Source: Sulfuricurvum sp.
GTDB taxonomy: Bacteria; Campylobacterota; Campylobacteria; Campylobacterales; Sulfurimonadaceae
Length of the DNA stretch: 32,578 nucleotides
Assembly (NCBI GenBank): GCA_014764105.1
Contig: JACXUF010000003.1
Location: 1-32,578 of the forward strand
Direction of reading: 5' to 3'
Part shown: piece after piece, positions 18,506-27,389 of the stretch
Position numbering within the stretch: the stretch's first letter is position 1
Layout: each line of letters starts with the position of its first letter
Notes under the pieces: model-generated
Databases searched by the model: none
Seen by the model: the letters and a program-made list of their open reading frames with translations, nothing else
Told to the model about the DNA's origin: nothing
Position numbers and translations under genes: made by a program

Positions 18506-18536
18506 TCGTGTTGGTGTTGGCGAAACGGTAAAAAAT

Positions 18537-19679
18537 TTACGATAAACGGTTTCGATAGTCCTCATATCCGAATTCATGCACCATTTTGAGTTTCCCATCT
18601 TTGGTCCAAATCGCGAGTGATGGGAGCTTAATCCCGTTGAAGGTCGTATTTTTGACAAACGTATAGTGAATCTGATCTTCGAAAATGATTTTATCCCCTA
18701 CATTGAGCGGTTTGTCGAACGAATACTCCCCCATGATGTCCCCTGCCAAACACGTATTGCCGCCCAAACGGTACGTATAGGCTTTCTCCCCCGCTTCACC
18801 TGAGTTTCGAACCATAGCGCGGTATGGCATAGCGAGGGTATCAGGCATGTGCGCTTCAGCGGAGGTGTCTAGAATCGCAATATCCATTCCGTTATGGATG
18901 ATGTCGAGCACTGAGGCAACTAGCGGTCCCGTCTGCCAACCAACCGCTTCACCTGGTTCAAGATAGACTGTAATGTCGTTATATCGCGCTTTGAACGCGC
19001 GTATCACATCTATCAAACGATCGACATCGTAGTCAACACGGGTGATATGGTGCCCTCCTCCGAAATTGACGTATTTCAGTCCGTCGATATAGGAGCCGAA
19101 CTTTGCTTCAAACGCCTCAAGAACCCCTTCCAACGCATCGACATTTTGTTCGCAGAGGGTGTGAAAGTTAAGTCCATCGAGTTTAGAGACGATGCTTTCA
19201 TCGAAATTTGCCAACGTCGTCCCCAATCGGCTATAGAGTCCACACGGGTTGTAAAGATCTACGGGGCTGGAAGAGTACTCGGGATTGACACGGAGCGATA
19301 CGGAGATATTTGGATTTATAGATTTGACCCTCTCATAATAACGATGAAACTGTGTGGGAGAGTTAAATACGATATCATCGCTGATGCGGGCAATCTCGTC
19401 GATATCTTCGTCTTTGAACGCGGGCGAGTAGGTATGTACCTCTTTGTCCATTTTCTCACGGGCGAGCTTCGCCTCATGCAAACCGCTGGCGGTACAGCCG
19501 TGAAGATACTTCCCGACGAGTTCGAATGTCGACCACATCGCGAACCCTTTGAGGGCGAGGATGATTTTCGCCCCCGATTCTCTCTGTACCCTCTCCATCA
19601 CGAGGAGGTTTTTTTCCAAAAGTTCCTCTTCGCAAATGTAACACGGGGTATGGGGGAGTTGAGAGAAATCGATTGCCAT
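18537..19679 (-). CDS. nspC: Carboxynorspermidine/carboxyspermidine decarboxylase
   Basis: 380 residues. A fold-III PLP decarboxylase that turns carboxyspermidine or carboxynorspermidine into the polyamine, bypassing S-adenosylmethionine decarboxylase. PLP Lys at about residue 44 in ILALKGFAM; also HGCTASGLHEAKLAREKM, GLNFHTLCEQN, VNFGGGHHITR, LEPGEAVGWQTGPLVA and GNTCLAGDIMGEY. The start follows AAGGAT. The enzyme making its substrate is encoded 2.4 kb away (22110-23294), on the same strand but with three unrelated plus-strand genes between. Confidence 0.95.
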   Translation of the reverse strand: MAIDFSQLPHTPCYICEEELLEKNLLVMERVQRESGAKIILALKGFAMWSTFELVGKYLHGCTASGLHEAKLAREKMDKEVHTYSPAFKDEDIDEIARISDDIVFNSPTQFHRYYERVKSINPNISVSLRVNPEYSSSPVDLYNPCGLYSRLGTTLANFDESIVSKLDGLNFHTLCEQNVDALEGVLEAFEAKFGSYIDGLKYVNFGGGHHITRVDYDVDRLIDVIRAFKARYNDITVYLEPGEAVGWQTGPLVASVLDIIHNGMDIAILDTSAEAHMPDTLAMPYRAMVRNSGEAGEKAYTYRLGGNTCLAGDIMGEYSFDKPLNVGDKIIFEDQIHYTFVKNTTFNGIKLPSLAIWTKDGKLKMVHEFGYEDYRNRLS

Positions 19680-19706
19680 TGATGTATCCTTGCAAAAAGT
19701 GGCGTT

Positions 19707-19748
19707 ATTGTAGCGAAAGTTGATTACAAAGGGCGATAGTGCTACAAT
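19707..19748. promoter_or_regulatory. Divergent promoters of nspC and the AMMECR1 cassette
   Basis: On the plus strand TTGATT (19720-19725) and TACAAT (19743-19748) are spaced exactly 17 bases, about 27 bases before the AMMECR1 ATG. On the minus strand TACAAT (complement of 19707-19712) lies 28 bases before nspC. The nspC -10 falls just upstream of the cassette's -35, and the two promoters share about 40 bases. Confidence 0.6.
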
Positions 19749-19774
19749 GTTCTATCTTCATCAAGGGAGCATGT

Positions 19775-20323
19775 ATGAATGGTTCCTTATATCTGATGAT
19801 CGCACGTGAAGCGATTTTGTCCACATTTCAGCACACCGAGTTCGATGTGGAAAGACTCAAAAAAAATTACCCCGAACTTACTCGTTCTGGAGCCACGTTT
19901 GTCACACTCACAGAAAACAATCGACTCAGGGGGTGTATAGGTTCTCTTGTCGCCCATAGATCTTTAATCGATGATCTGATCTCCAACGCTAGATATGCCG
20001 CATTTCGAGATCCCCGTTTCAAACCATTAGCCCCTGAAGAGATAGATCAGATTCGAGTCGAAGTATCGCTCCTCACCCCACCCCAAAAAGTGGAGTATAC
20101 AAGTATTGATGAACTAAGAACTCTCATCCGCCCTCAGGTTGATGGCGTTATTTTACGGCTTGGAAATCATCAAGCCACTTTTCTCCCTCAAGTATGGGAA
20201 GATTTGGATGATTTCGATGAGTTTTTTGCCCATTTGGGACACAAGGCCGGTTTGGGGAGCGATCCGCTGAGTTATGAGCCTGAAATTTATACCTATCAGG
20301 TTGAAAAATTCAAGGAGGCGTGA
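19775..20323 (+). CDS. AmmeMemoRadiSam system protein A (AMMECR1 domain)
   Basis: 182 residues from the ATG at 19775, chosen because AAGGGAG lies just upstream; an earlier ATG at 19739 would start before the predicted transcript. The AMMECR1 fold is recognised by LRGCIGSLVAHRSL, ARYAAFRDPRF and RVEVSLLTPP. Human AMMECR1 is its homologue. Its biochemical role in bacteria is not clear to me. The stop overlaps the next gene, and all three genes of the named AMMECR1/radical SAM/Memo set are present in order. Confidence 0.93.
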   Translation: MNGSLYLMIAREAILSTFQHTEFDVERLKKNYPELTRSGATFVTLTENNRLRGCIGSLVAHRSLIDDLISNARYAAFRDPRFKPLAPEEIDQIRVEVSLLTPPQKVEYTSIDELRTLIRPQVDGVILRLGNHQATFLPQVWEDLDDFDEFFAHLGHKAGLGSDPLSYEPEIYTYQVEKFKEA

Positions 20324-21309
20324 TGGAGTATTTTCGAATCAAACATGATCGTATCGTCTGTTTGCTCTGTCGTCATTACTGCACACTCTCAAATGGTCAA
20401 ATCGGTATGTGCCATGTTGAAAAAAACAGCAACGGGAAGCTCGAATGTCTTGTATATGCTCATCCAAGTGCCGTCCATATCGACCCAATAGAGAAAAAAC
20501 CTCTCTACCATTTTATTCCCACCTCAACCTCTTTTTCAATCGGTACAGTAGGGTGTAACCTTCGTTGCCCGTTTTGTCAAAACTGGCTTATATCGCAAAG
20601 CGGTGAGGTGGATACCTCGATAACGCTGCTTCCCGAAGATGCTGCCCATTTTGCACAGGTACAAGGGTGCGCATCGATCAGCTATACCTACAATGAGCCG
20701 AGTGTTTGGTACCCCTATGCCAAAGATATCGGTATCGAAGCAAAAAAACGGGGGCTACGCAACGTATTCGTCTCAAGCGGGTTTGAGTCCGATGAGGTGT
20801 GTGAAGACGCTCCGACATGGATCGATGCAGCGAATATCGATTTGAAAAGTTTTAATCCGTCGTATTATAAAAAAGTGCTCAAAGCATCCCTCTTAGGGGT
20901 GCAAGAGACGCTCAAATCGATGGTGAAGCATGGCATTTGGGTCGAGGTGACCACCCTGATCGTACCAGGGGTGAACGATTCACATGAGGAGCTAAAATCG
21001 ATAGCTGAGTTTATCGTTGAACATTTAGGGGAACACGTTCCGTGGCATATCAGTGCCTTTCACCCCGATTATCAAATGAAATCAACCTCGCCTACACCAC
21101 TAAAGACAATAAATGACGCTTACCAAATTGGAAAAAACGCAGGACTCTATTATGTCTATATGGGCAATGTCCCCCTCCCCTCACAAACCCACTGTCCGGA
21201 ATGTGGTACTCTGCTGATAGAGCGCAACGGGTTTCAAACTACCCATTTTAACTTAGAGGATGGGCATTGTCCCCAATGCCACCGCCTAATAGAAGGAGTC
21301 TGGAAATGA
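20323..21309 (+). CDS. amrS: AmmeMemoRadiSam system radical SAM enzyme
   Basis: 328 residues from the ATG at 20323 (a GTG one codon earlier is also possible), with AAGGAGG just before. The radical SAM cluster motif is CNLRCPFCQNW (about residues 76-86). An N-terminal Cys set (CLLCRHYCTL, GMCHVE) and a C-terminal pair CPECG / CPQC (about residues 289 and 319) suggest additional metal sites. The sequence is related to pyruvate formate-lyase-activating enzymes, but no glycyl-radical enzyme is nearby. It overlaps both neighbours by a few bases. The substrate is unknown to me. Confidence 0.94.
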   Translation: MEYFRIKHDRIVCLLCRHYCTLSNGQIGMCHVEKNSNGKLECLVYAHPSAVHIDPIEKKPLYHFIPTSTSFSIGTVGCNLRCPFCQNWLISQSGEVDTSITLLPEDAAHFAQVQGCASISYTYNEPSVWYPYAKDIGIEAKKRGLRNVFVSSGFESDEVCEDAPTWIDAANIDLKSFNPSYYKKVLKASLLGVQETLKSMVKHGIWVEVTTLIVPGVNDSHEELKSIAEFIVEHLGEHVPWHISAFHPDYQMKSTSPTPLKTINDAYQIGKNAGLYYVYMGNVPLPSQTHCPECGTLLIERNGFQTTHFNLEDGHCPQCHRLIEGVWK

Positions 21310-22106
21310 GCATACGTACCATGAGTGTAGCTGGGAGTTTTTATCCCTCGTCCAAAGAGGAGATAGAGCGCTATATCGATCATTTTAATACGATTTTAGA
21401 GCAACATCCGACTACACGTAAAGAGTTTGCCCATATGAGCACTCATGCAGTTGTTGTCCCCCATGCTGGGTGGGTCTATTCGGGATTTACCGCCAACATA
21501 GCTTATTGGGTTCTAACACGTACCCATCCAAAAACGGTAGTCGTCATCGGTCCTAGCCATCGGGTCGGATTTGATGGGGTAAGTATTTGTGATTATGAAA
21601 ACTATCAAACCCCTTTAGGGGAGTTGAAGATCGACACCACTCTTGTGGAGAAGATCAAAAAGACATTTGGATTATATACGATCGAACAAGCCCATCACGA
21701 ACACAGCACCGAAGTTCAAATGCCATTTATCAAACACTACATGAACAATGCTAAAGTGATCGAGATGGTCTATGCCTATGCCGATCCAACTCAACTCTCT
21801 CCTATCATAGACTATTTGCTAAATCTACCCGATCTAGCCGTCGTCATTAGCACCGATTTGAGCCATTATCATAGTCTAGATCAAGCAAAAAAACTGGATT
21901 CAATCTGCTTGGAAGCGATCCAACATGTGAATAGCTCAACGCTCCATAAAGGGTGTGAAGCGTGTGGAAAAATCGGAGTTGAAGCGATGTTGGATATCGC
22001 CAAAAAGAGAGATTTGAAAGCGACTTTACTCGACTACCGGACCAGTGCCGATGCGAGTGGGGATAGCGAACGCGTAGTAGGCTATGCGAGCGCATTGTTT
22101 CGATAA
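21306..22106 (+). CDS. AmmeMemoRadiSam system protein B (Memo family)
   Basis: 266 residues from the ATG at 21306, with AAGGAG 7 bases upstream and an ATGA overlap with the radical SAM stop. Memo proteins share the fold of class III extradiol dioxygenases. Seen: SVAGSFYPSSKEE, VVPHAGWVYSGFTA, VVIGPSHRVGFDGVS, STDLSHYHSLDQA and GCEACGKIGVEAML, giving the conserved His, His and Cys of the presumed metal or active site. Human MEMO1 is a homologue. It ends 3 bases before the convergent carboxynorspermidine synthase gene. Confidence 0.94.
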   Translation: MSIRTMSVAGSFYPSSKEEIERYIDHFNTILEQHPTTRKEFAHMSTHAVVVPHAGWVYSGFTANIAYWVLTRTHPKTVVVIGPSHRVGFDGVSICDYENYQTPLGELKIDTTLVEKIKKTFGLYTIEQAHHEHSTEVQMPFIKHYMNNAKVIEMVYAYADPTQLSPIIDYLLNLPDLAVVISTDLSHYHSLDQAKKLDSICLEAIQHVNSSTLHKGCEACGKIGVEAMLDIAKKRDLKATLLDYRTSADASGDSERVVGYASALFR

Positions 22107-22109
22107 ACG

Positions 22110-23294
22110 TTAAACGTCCATCTCGATGACATTCCAAGGGAGCCCTTGGGTATTCATCTCATCCATAAAAGGATCGGGATCGAGCTGTTCCATATTGAAG
22201 ACACCCTGACCGCTCCATTTCCCCTCTACCATCAGTTTAGCACCGATGACAGCAGGAACACCTGTCGTATAAGAGACACCTTGGGATTTTACTTCAGCAT
22301 AGCACTCTTCGTGATCTTTTACTTGGTAAATATAGATTTTGCGTTTTTTACCCTCTTTGAGCCCCTCGGCAACGATACCGATGTTGGTTTTACCTTTAGT
22401 GCGAGGACCGAGTGATGCAGGGTCAGGAAGGAGCGTTTTCAAAAACTCGATTGGAACGATTCTCATCCCTTGATGCTCTACCGGCTCAATCCCAAGCATA
22501 CCGACATTTTCCAAACATTTCATGTGGGTAAGGTAGCTTTGACTAAAGGTCATGAAAAAGCGGATTCGTTTAAGCCCTTTGATGTGCTTGACAAGTGACT
22601 CCATCTCTTCATGGTACAACAGATAGCTATCCTTTGGTCCTACTTCAGGGTAATCCCACACCTGCATGATCTCCATCGGTGCGGTTTCAATCCACTCACC
22701 GTTCTCCCAGTAGCGCCCTTTGGCACTTACTTCACGGAGGTTGATTTCAGGGTTGAAGTTGGTCGCGAACGGATAACCGTGATCGCCTGCGTTACAATCG
22801 AGGATATCGATGGTGTGAATCTCATCGAAATAGTGTTTTTGGGCATAGGCACAAAATACGTTGGTCGCACCTGGATCGAATCCGCTTCCGAGCAATCCCA
22901 TAATCCCCGCTTCTTTGAATTTCTCATCACGAGCCCATTGAAGTTTGTACTCAAATTTTGCTTCATCAGGGTGTTCATAGTTTGCAGTATCGAGATAAGG
23001 AGTTTTTGTTGCAATACACGCATCCATGATTGCAAGGTCTTGATACGGCAACGCAACGTTGATAAGGATCGATGGATTGTACTTTTGGATGAGCGCAACC
23101 ACCTCATCAGTGTTATCTGCATCGACAGTGTCGATTTCGATCGCACCCTCTGGGAGTTCGCTTTGGATCTCGACGCAGCGCCCAATAGAGCGGCTTGCTA
23201 AAATGATACGATCAAAAATGTGGCTGTTCATAACACATTTATGCGCCACAACGCGCCCTACTCCGCCGGCGCCGATAATGAGTACAGTTGCCAT
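22110..23294 (-). CDS. Carboxynorspermidine/carboxyspermidine synthase (saccharopine dehydrogenase family)
   Basis: 394 residues. An NADPH-dependent enzyme that condenses aspartate semialdehyde with putrescine or diaminopropane to form the substrate of NspC. The Rossmann motif VLIIGAGGVGRVVAHKC is at residues 4-20, followed by NVALPYQDLAIMDAC, LGSGFDPGATNVFCAYAQKH, DILDCNAGDHGYPFATNFNP and VPAVIGAKLMVEGKW. Similar proteins are often annotated saccharopine dehydrogenase or LYS1; pairing with NspC in the same window favours the polyamine role. A minus-strand TATAAT is at 23324-23329 and a GGGGG ribosome site precedes the ATG. Confidence 0.93.
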   Translation of the reverse strand: MATVLIIGAGGVGRVVAHKCVMNSHIFDRIILASRSIGRCVEIQSELPEGAIEIDTVDADNTDEVVALIQKYNPSILINVALPYQDLAIMDACIATKTPYLDTANYEHPDEAKFEYKLQWARDEKFKEAGIMGLLGSGFDPGATNVFCAYAQKHYFDEIHTIDILDCNAGDHGYPFATNFNPEINLREVSAKGRYWENGEWIETAPMEIMQVWDYPEVGPKDSYLLYHEEMESLVKHIKGLKRIRFFMTFSQSYLTHMKCLENVGMLGIEPVEHQGMRIVPIEFLKTLLPDPASLGPRTKGKTNIGIVAEGLKEGKKRKIYIYQVKDHEECYAEVKSQGVSYTTGVPAVIGAKLMVEGKWSGQGVFNMEQLDPDPFMDEMNTQGLPWNVIEMDV

Positions 23295-23323
23295 AGTGTA
23301 ACCCCCAAAAGAAATATTGTGTG

Positions 23324-23329
23324 ATTATA
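23324..23329 (-). promoter_or_regulatory. Predicted -10 box of the carboxynorspermidine synthase gene
   Basis: A perfect TATAAT on the minus strand lies 30 bases before the ATG, in the 58-base gap after dgkA. It indicates the gene has its own transcript start. Confidence 0.5.
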
Positions 23330-23352
23330 GAGAAAAGTCTCTTACGAAAACG

Positions 23353-23721
23353 TTACAAATAAAATGCGCTGTAGAGTGTCAATCCCCAAATAAATGCCAA
23401 CATTACCAAAGAGAGAAATACCAATGCCGACCCTGCGTCTTTTGCCCGTTTGGCAAGTTCATTGTGTTCGTAGGTTACAAGATCGACGGTTCGCTCGATA
23501 GAGCTATTGATCACTTCAGCAATTAGCGGAACAAAGAGTGATGTGGCCAAAATAGCATGGTGTAGAAAATCGATAGGGAGTGTCCATGCAATCACCATAC
23601 CGACTACAAATAACAAAATTTGCAGACGAAACGATTTTTCGTTTTTCGTCACCTCTATCAATCCATTTAGAGCGTAGCGAGTATTTTTCAAAAGGGTGTG
23701 TCGAGGTTTATTGAGGGGCAT
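23353..23721 (-). CDS. dgkA: Diacylglycerol kinase
   Basis: 122 residues, standard for the trimeric membrane enzyme that phosphorylates diacylglycerol released by envelope modification. Three hydrophobic helices, the conserved catalytic stretch LIAEVINSSIERTVDLV, and EHNELAKRAKDAGSALVFLS with Lys/Asp/Ala residues of the active site. The ATG overlaps the stop of the DUF695 gene by one base, so translation is coupled. Confidence 0.94.
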   Translation of the reverse strand: MPLNKPRHTLLKNTRYALNGLIEVTKNEKSFRLQILLFVVGMVIAWTLPIDFLHHAILATSLFVPLIAEVINSSIERTVDLVTYEHNELAKRAKDAGSALVFLSLVMLAFIWGLTLYSAFYL

Positions 23722-24437
23722 TATGCATCAATCCCCAACACAGTACTCCACCCCTCATAAATTCCGTGTTCCTGGATTGCAGACTTATACAGGGATGTCG
23801 TCGTCTCTTTAATACTATTCGGAGTGATTGATTCGGTTTTCATCAAAACCACACCGTAGCCATAATCACTCTCATCATCATTGACATACTCTTTGACTTT
23901 GTAGCCGTGAGGTTTGAGCCCAGATACGGCACGCTCCATAGATGTTTTGGTTTGAAAAAAGAGATAGTGTTCTATTTCTCTTGGAATTGCAAGATCATCC
24001 CCAGCTTCGATCAGCGAAGTGATCGTGTGGCGGTTTTGGATGCTGAGTAGTCCATAGGGATCGGGATAGAGGTTATGAAGATACATCTCCCATTTGGTAT
24101 CTTTGGAGGAGCCGCGCTCATAAGCAAATCCACCATGGGTCTTCATAACATCACTGCTGATATTTTCAAACCGTTTTGCACTTGGAGCATAGTAATACAA
24201 CTCTGCCCATCCATCTTTGATGACTCGCCCAGCAAATTGGGCATCAAGAGATGTTTCAAGCGCACTGCTCAAATCACGAGTAAACGCTTCTAACAGCTCG
24301 CTGAATGGATCAGTTTTGACAAAGAGCCACAAAAGCCACGGTCGCTCCTCTTGGGGAGCATCATCAATAAGCTCAAGCGCTACATCGCAGCGATATGGGA
24401 TATTTTCATCATCGAGAAGTTCGTAATATTCAATCAT
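23721..24437 (-). CDS. DUF695 domain protein with RraB-like C-terminal domain
   Basis: 238 residues from the ATG at 24437 (a TTG at 24446 would add three). Residues about 1-135 look like DUF695 (LLDDENIPYRCDVALELIDD, PWLLWLFVKTDPFS, GWAELYYYA). Residues about 140-238 resemble the RNase E inhibitor RraB fold, ending with the typical Y-G-WST/GT pattern (QEHGIYEGWSTVLG). RraB binds RNase E and changes mRNA decay; many Campylobacterota lack a classical RNase E, so the partner may differ. Domain assignment is by motif memory. Confidence 0.7.
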   Translation of the reverse strand: MIEYYELLDDENIPYRCDVALELIDDAPQEERPWLLWLFVKTDPFSELLEAFTRDLSSALETSLDAQFAGRVIKDGWAELYYYAPSAKRFENISSDVMKTHGGFAYERGSSKDTKWEMYLHNLYPDPYGLLSIQNRHTITSLIEAGDDLAIPREIEHYLFFQTKTSMERAVSGLKPHGYKVKEYVNDDESDYGYGVVLMKTESITPNSIKETTTSLYKSAIQEHGIYEGWSTVLGIDA

Positions 24438-24472
24438 ACTGACCAAGAACCTTATTTTTTATCATTATAACT

Positions 24473-25705
24473 TTATTCTTGGTTTTCTCCCAAATAGCTT
24501 TTTTGGAGTTTCACCTTACTCGCCAACTCTTGGACGTTTTTTGTCTCGATCAGAGGCATTTTCTCGTGTTTTTGGATATTTTGGATAAAAAGCTCCATCT
24601 GCGCTGTCGCTTGAGCCGCAACCTCTTCCAAACTTTGACGTATTGCACGATATTCTTGACGCTCATACGATTCGAGTGTCACAATCAATTCGCTCAATTT
24701 TCCGCGTGCAGCTATAAACTCATGATGGAGCGATTTGGCTGATGCGAATAGTTGTGTGAGGGGCTTGAGCGATTCGGCAAGCTCTTTGGAGTGGAGTGAC
24801 ATCTCTTTCATCTGTTTAGAAGAGAGGACTATCTGCCGCATAATCATTTCACTCTCTTCGCGGGAGTTTTTCAATATGGCATCATTCTCATGCAACGTCG
24901 AGAGGATGGTTTCGCTTTTAATCCCCAAAGTTTGTATATGACGATCAAAATCATGGACGATCCGATCAAACTCTTTTTGTAAAACAGAAATCGTATAATC
25001 AGGGGTTTGATGGGAGGCGATTTTTAGTACCGTTTCGCGAAGCTCTACGAGTTGCGAATGAACCTCTTTTTGCTCATCACAGGTTAAGCGAACCACATTT
25101 TTGAGTTGATTAAAATGGTCTTGTTCCGCCACACGAAGCAGATCGATATGACGGTGTATGACATTATCCAGACTCGGGAGTTCTGAGAGGGTAAAATCTT
25201 CAAATTTCTCCATCGTGCTTTGCTGCTGTGCCAAAAGCGCCTCTATTTTGGCTATAAAAAGCTTTTGATTCGATTGGATTACACCCAGCACATCGATTTC
25301 CTCTTTAAAAACAGACCGGAGTTGTTCATGGGTCGAACTCTCCATCTGCGCAACCATATCCAAATGATCTTTTAGAGCTGCGATCGATAAACCGAGTTCG
25401 GCGAGCTGATCACTGATCACTAATGAACGGAGCCGATCTTCATGGGTTTTCATCGAGGTGAGTGTTTGGGATATGAGCGACATGATCACGAACAAGACCA
25501 ATCCGACACTTAGAGGCAACATCGCCTCTTTGAGAGTAACGAGATCAAACTCCTCGAATATCAGATGAAATATAGCCCCCAATATTCCGAGCACCAAAAC
25601 CACGGGTGTATAGTTGATTTTATTGGGCTCTTTGTAGATTGAGAGATGGCGCAAAAACAAAAGAAATATGATACCCACAGCAATAACAATATCAATACTC
25701 AACAT
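24473..25705 (-). CDS. Membrane-anchored coiled-coil protein of unknown function
   Basis: 410 residues. Three hydrophobic segments near the N-terminus (about 4-22, 33-50 and 62-82), then a long helical, heptad-like region (about 90-380) rich in Leu, Glu, Lys and Gln, ending in a charged tail. No HAMP domain, methyl-accepting signature or enzymatic motif is visible, so this is not a standard chemoreceptor despite the similar architecture. RmuC-like or envelope-scaffold proteins have comparable layouts, but I cannot assign it. It overlaps the HAD phosphatase gene by 7 bases. Confidence 0.75.
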   Translation of the reverse strand: MLSIDIVIAVGIIFLLFLRHLSIYKEPNKINYTPVVLVLGILGAIFHLIFEEFDLVTLKEAMLPLSVGLVLFVIMSLISQTLTSMKTHEDRLRSLVISDQLAELGLSIAALKDHLDMVAQMESSTHEQLRSVFKEEIDVLGVIQSNQKLFIAKIEALLAQQQSTMEKFEDFTLSELPSLDNVIHRHIDLLRVAEQDHFNQLKNVVRLTCDEQKEVHSQLVELRETVLKIASHQTPDYTISVLQKEFDRIVHDFDRHIQTLGIKSETILSTLHENDAILKNSREESEMIMRQIVLSSKQMKEMSLHSKELAESLKPLTQLFASAKSLHHEFIAARGKLSELIVTLESYERQEYRAIRQSLEEVAAQATAQMELFIQNIQKHEKMPLIETKNVQELASKVKLQKSYLGENQE

Positions 25706-26349
25706 CCTGAGCCTTTATTCCATATAATATCGACAACATCCTCTACAGAAGAGGCAAAATAGTCCCCCTCCCCCGTAGTGCTAAATCCCCAGCCGGCAAA
25801 GATTCCGAAGATGCCAGCACGTGAAGCGGCCTCCATATCTTTGGAGTTGTCTCCAATCATCCAAGCACGATCCGTGCCTGATTGAAAATTGTGCCGATGG
25901 AGATGATGATAAAGCATGTGCGGATGAGGTTTTGGCTCTTCGACACGATCGGCTCCGACAATGGAGTCAAAAAAGCGATCCAATCCCAAATGCTCCAACA
26001 TCCGATTGGCAAACAGGGTCGGAGCGTTGGTAGCAACCCCCATAACGACATCGTGCAAGGATAATTGCTCCAGCATCAACTCAATCCCATCATAAGCTCT
26101 GACGTTTTGAATACACTGATCATAATAGTGCTCTTCAAAAAGTGTTTTAGCATCGGGTTCATAAAGCTCGGTTCCGTAAAAAATAGTGGCTAAATTACAT
26201 TGATGTGCGTTGATTGCATCGATGATCGTTTGGACAGCGAGAGGTTCGAGACGATAGATCGATTGGCGCACATAATTGATCGAGATGGTAATATCCAATC
26301 CCGAGTCGATCAGAGTACCGTCCATATCAAAAAGTGCAATCCGTCTCAT
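25699..26349 (-). CDS. HAD-superfamily phosphatase (phosphoglycolate phosphatase-like)
   Basis: 216 residues. HAD motif I is FDMDGTLIDSG (residues 7-17), motif II is VATNAPT, and motifs III-IV lie in EEPKPHPHML and MIGDNSKDMEAASRAG. The helical cap between motifs I and II is the size found in Gph, PpaX and related small-molecule phosphatases. The substrate cannot be set from sequence; 2-phosphoglycolate is the usual assignment. The start codon directly follows the hemH stop. Confidence 0.85.
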   Translation of the reverse strand: MRRIALFDMDGTLIDSGLDITISINYVRQSIYRLEPLAVQTIIDAINAHQCNLATIFYGTELYEPDAKTLFEEHYYDQCIQNVRAYDGIELMLEQLSLHDVVMGVATNAPTLFANRMLEHLGLDRFFDSIVGADRVEEPKPHPHMLYHHLHRHNFQSGTDRAWMIGDNSKDMEAASRAGIFGIFAGWGFSTTGEGDYFASSVEDVVDIIWNKGSGC

Positions 26350-27297
26350 TTACCTTATTTTCTCGTACAATTCCTTCAATGTCTGAACAAACAGCGGATG
26401 ATCATTCGGACAGTGGCACACACGGTACGATTGATATCCCAGTTCGTGTGCCATTTTGGCATATTCGATCGAGAGTTCGAAATCGGTTTCGGAGTTGTCG
26501 ATTGCAAAAGCGATCGGTACGATGATAATCCGCTTATTGTCAATCGTGTGCAATGTCTCCTCCAATGAGGGCTCCAACCATTTCATCGGTCCCACTTTGG
26601 ATTGATACGCTACGTGAACGCGATGAAAATTCAACCCGCCCCTTCGCATAAGTTCTTCGATCAAATTGACATGAGAAATCACATGACGTCGATATGGATC
26701 CCCCTGATCGACAATTTTCTGAGGGAGACTGTGAGCTGAAAAAATAATATCAAAATTTTCTGCACTCTCCTCCCCCAAAGACTCCTTGATCCGCTCAATG
26801 AGACATCGATTATAGGTTTCATGCAAAAAAAAATGTTTGATCTCAACCGTGATCACATCCCATCCGATGGCATGGGAAACCGATTCAAAATCATCCAAAG
26901 ACGATTGGGTCGTCGTTGTCGAATATTGGGGATACAGAGGGATAAGATAGACTTTTTCTACCCCTTGATTTTTTAGTTTTGTACACACTTCCAACGCCAT
27001 CGGCGGAGTATAGCGCATCACAAAATCAACAACTGCCTCTTCACCAATCTCCCCTTGCAATGCTTGAACCAATCGCCGTGTATGATCTATCAAAGGAGAT
27101 TTTCCACCAATTTGACGATAGATATCTTGCGATTTTTCGGTACGTATCAACGTAATCATCCCCGCGATAAAACGGCGGAGCAGATTGGATTTGGTTCGGA
27201 TAATATAAGGATCATTAAACATATTATGAAGAAACATCTCCACTTCTTTGAGGTTATTGGGACCACCCATATTGAGTAGTACAATCGCTTCTTTCAT
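26350..27297 (-). CDS. hemH: Ferrochelatase
   Basis: 315 residues. It inserts ferrous iron into protoporphyrin IX (or coproporphyrin III) to complete heme. Motifs: AIVLLNMGGPNN at the N-terminus, MRYTPPMALEV, LYPQYSTTTTQSS, the active-site His in IFSAHSLPQKIVDQGDPY, and VAYQSKVGPMKWLEPS. No cysteine cluster for a [2Fe-2S] centre is visible at the C-terminus. It heads a probable operon with four downstream genes unrelated to heme. Confidence 0.96.
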   Translation of the reverse strand: MKEAIVLLNMGGPNNLKEVEMFLHNMFNDPYIIRTKSNLLRRFIAGMITLIRTEKSQDIYRQIGGKSPLIDHTRRLVQALQGEIGEEAVVDFVMRYTPPMALEVCTKLKNQGVEKVYLIPLYPQYSTTTTQSSLDDFESVSHAIGWDVITVEIKHFFLHETYNRCLIERIKESLGEESAENFDIIFSAHSLPQKIVDQGDPYRRHVISHVNLIEELMRRGGLNFHRVHVAYQSKVGPMKWLEPSLEETLHTIDNKRIIIVPIAFAIDNSETDFELSIEYAKMAHELGYQSYRVCHCPNDHPLFVQTLKELYEKIR

Positions 27298-27389
27298 ATA
27301 ATTTTGTTATCCATTTGTTTTTAAAGAAAGTGTACCATAACGTCCTGTTAAATTTAAAGGTTATCAAAAAAACTAAAGCTTTTTTAATC

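Noticed and set aside
22611-23201. 196-codon plus-strand open frame opposite the carboxynorspermidine synthase gene
   Set aside because: It lies wholly inside a well-recognised enzyme gene on the other strand and its translation has no recognisable features.
24473-25705. Methyl-accepting chemotaxis protein
   Set aside because: Membrane segments plus coiled coil fit, but the conserved signalling hairpin and HAMP domain are missing.
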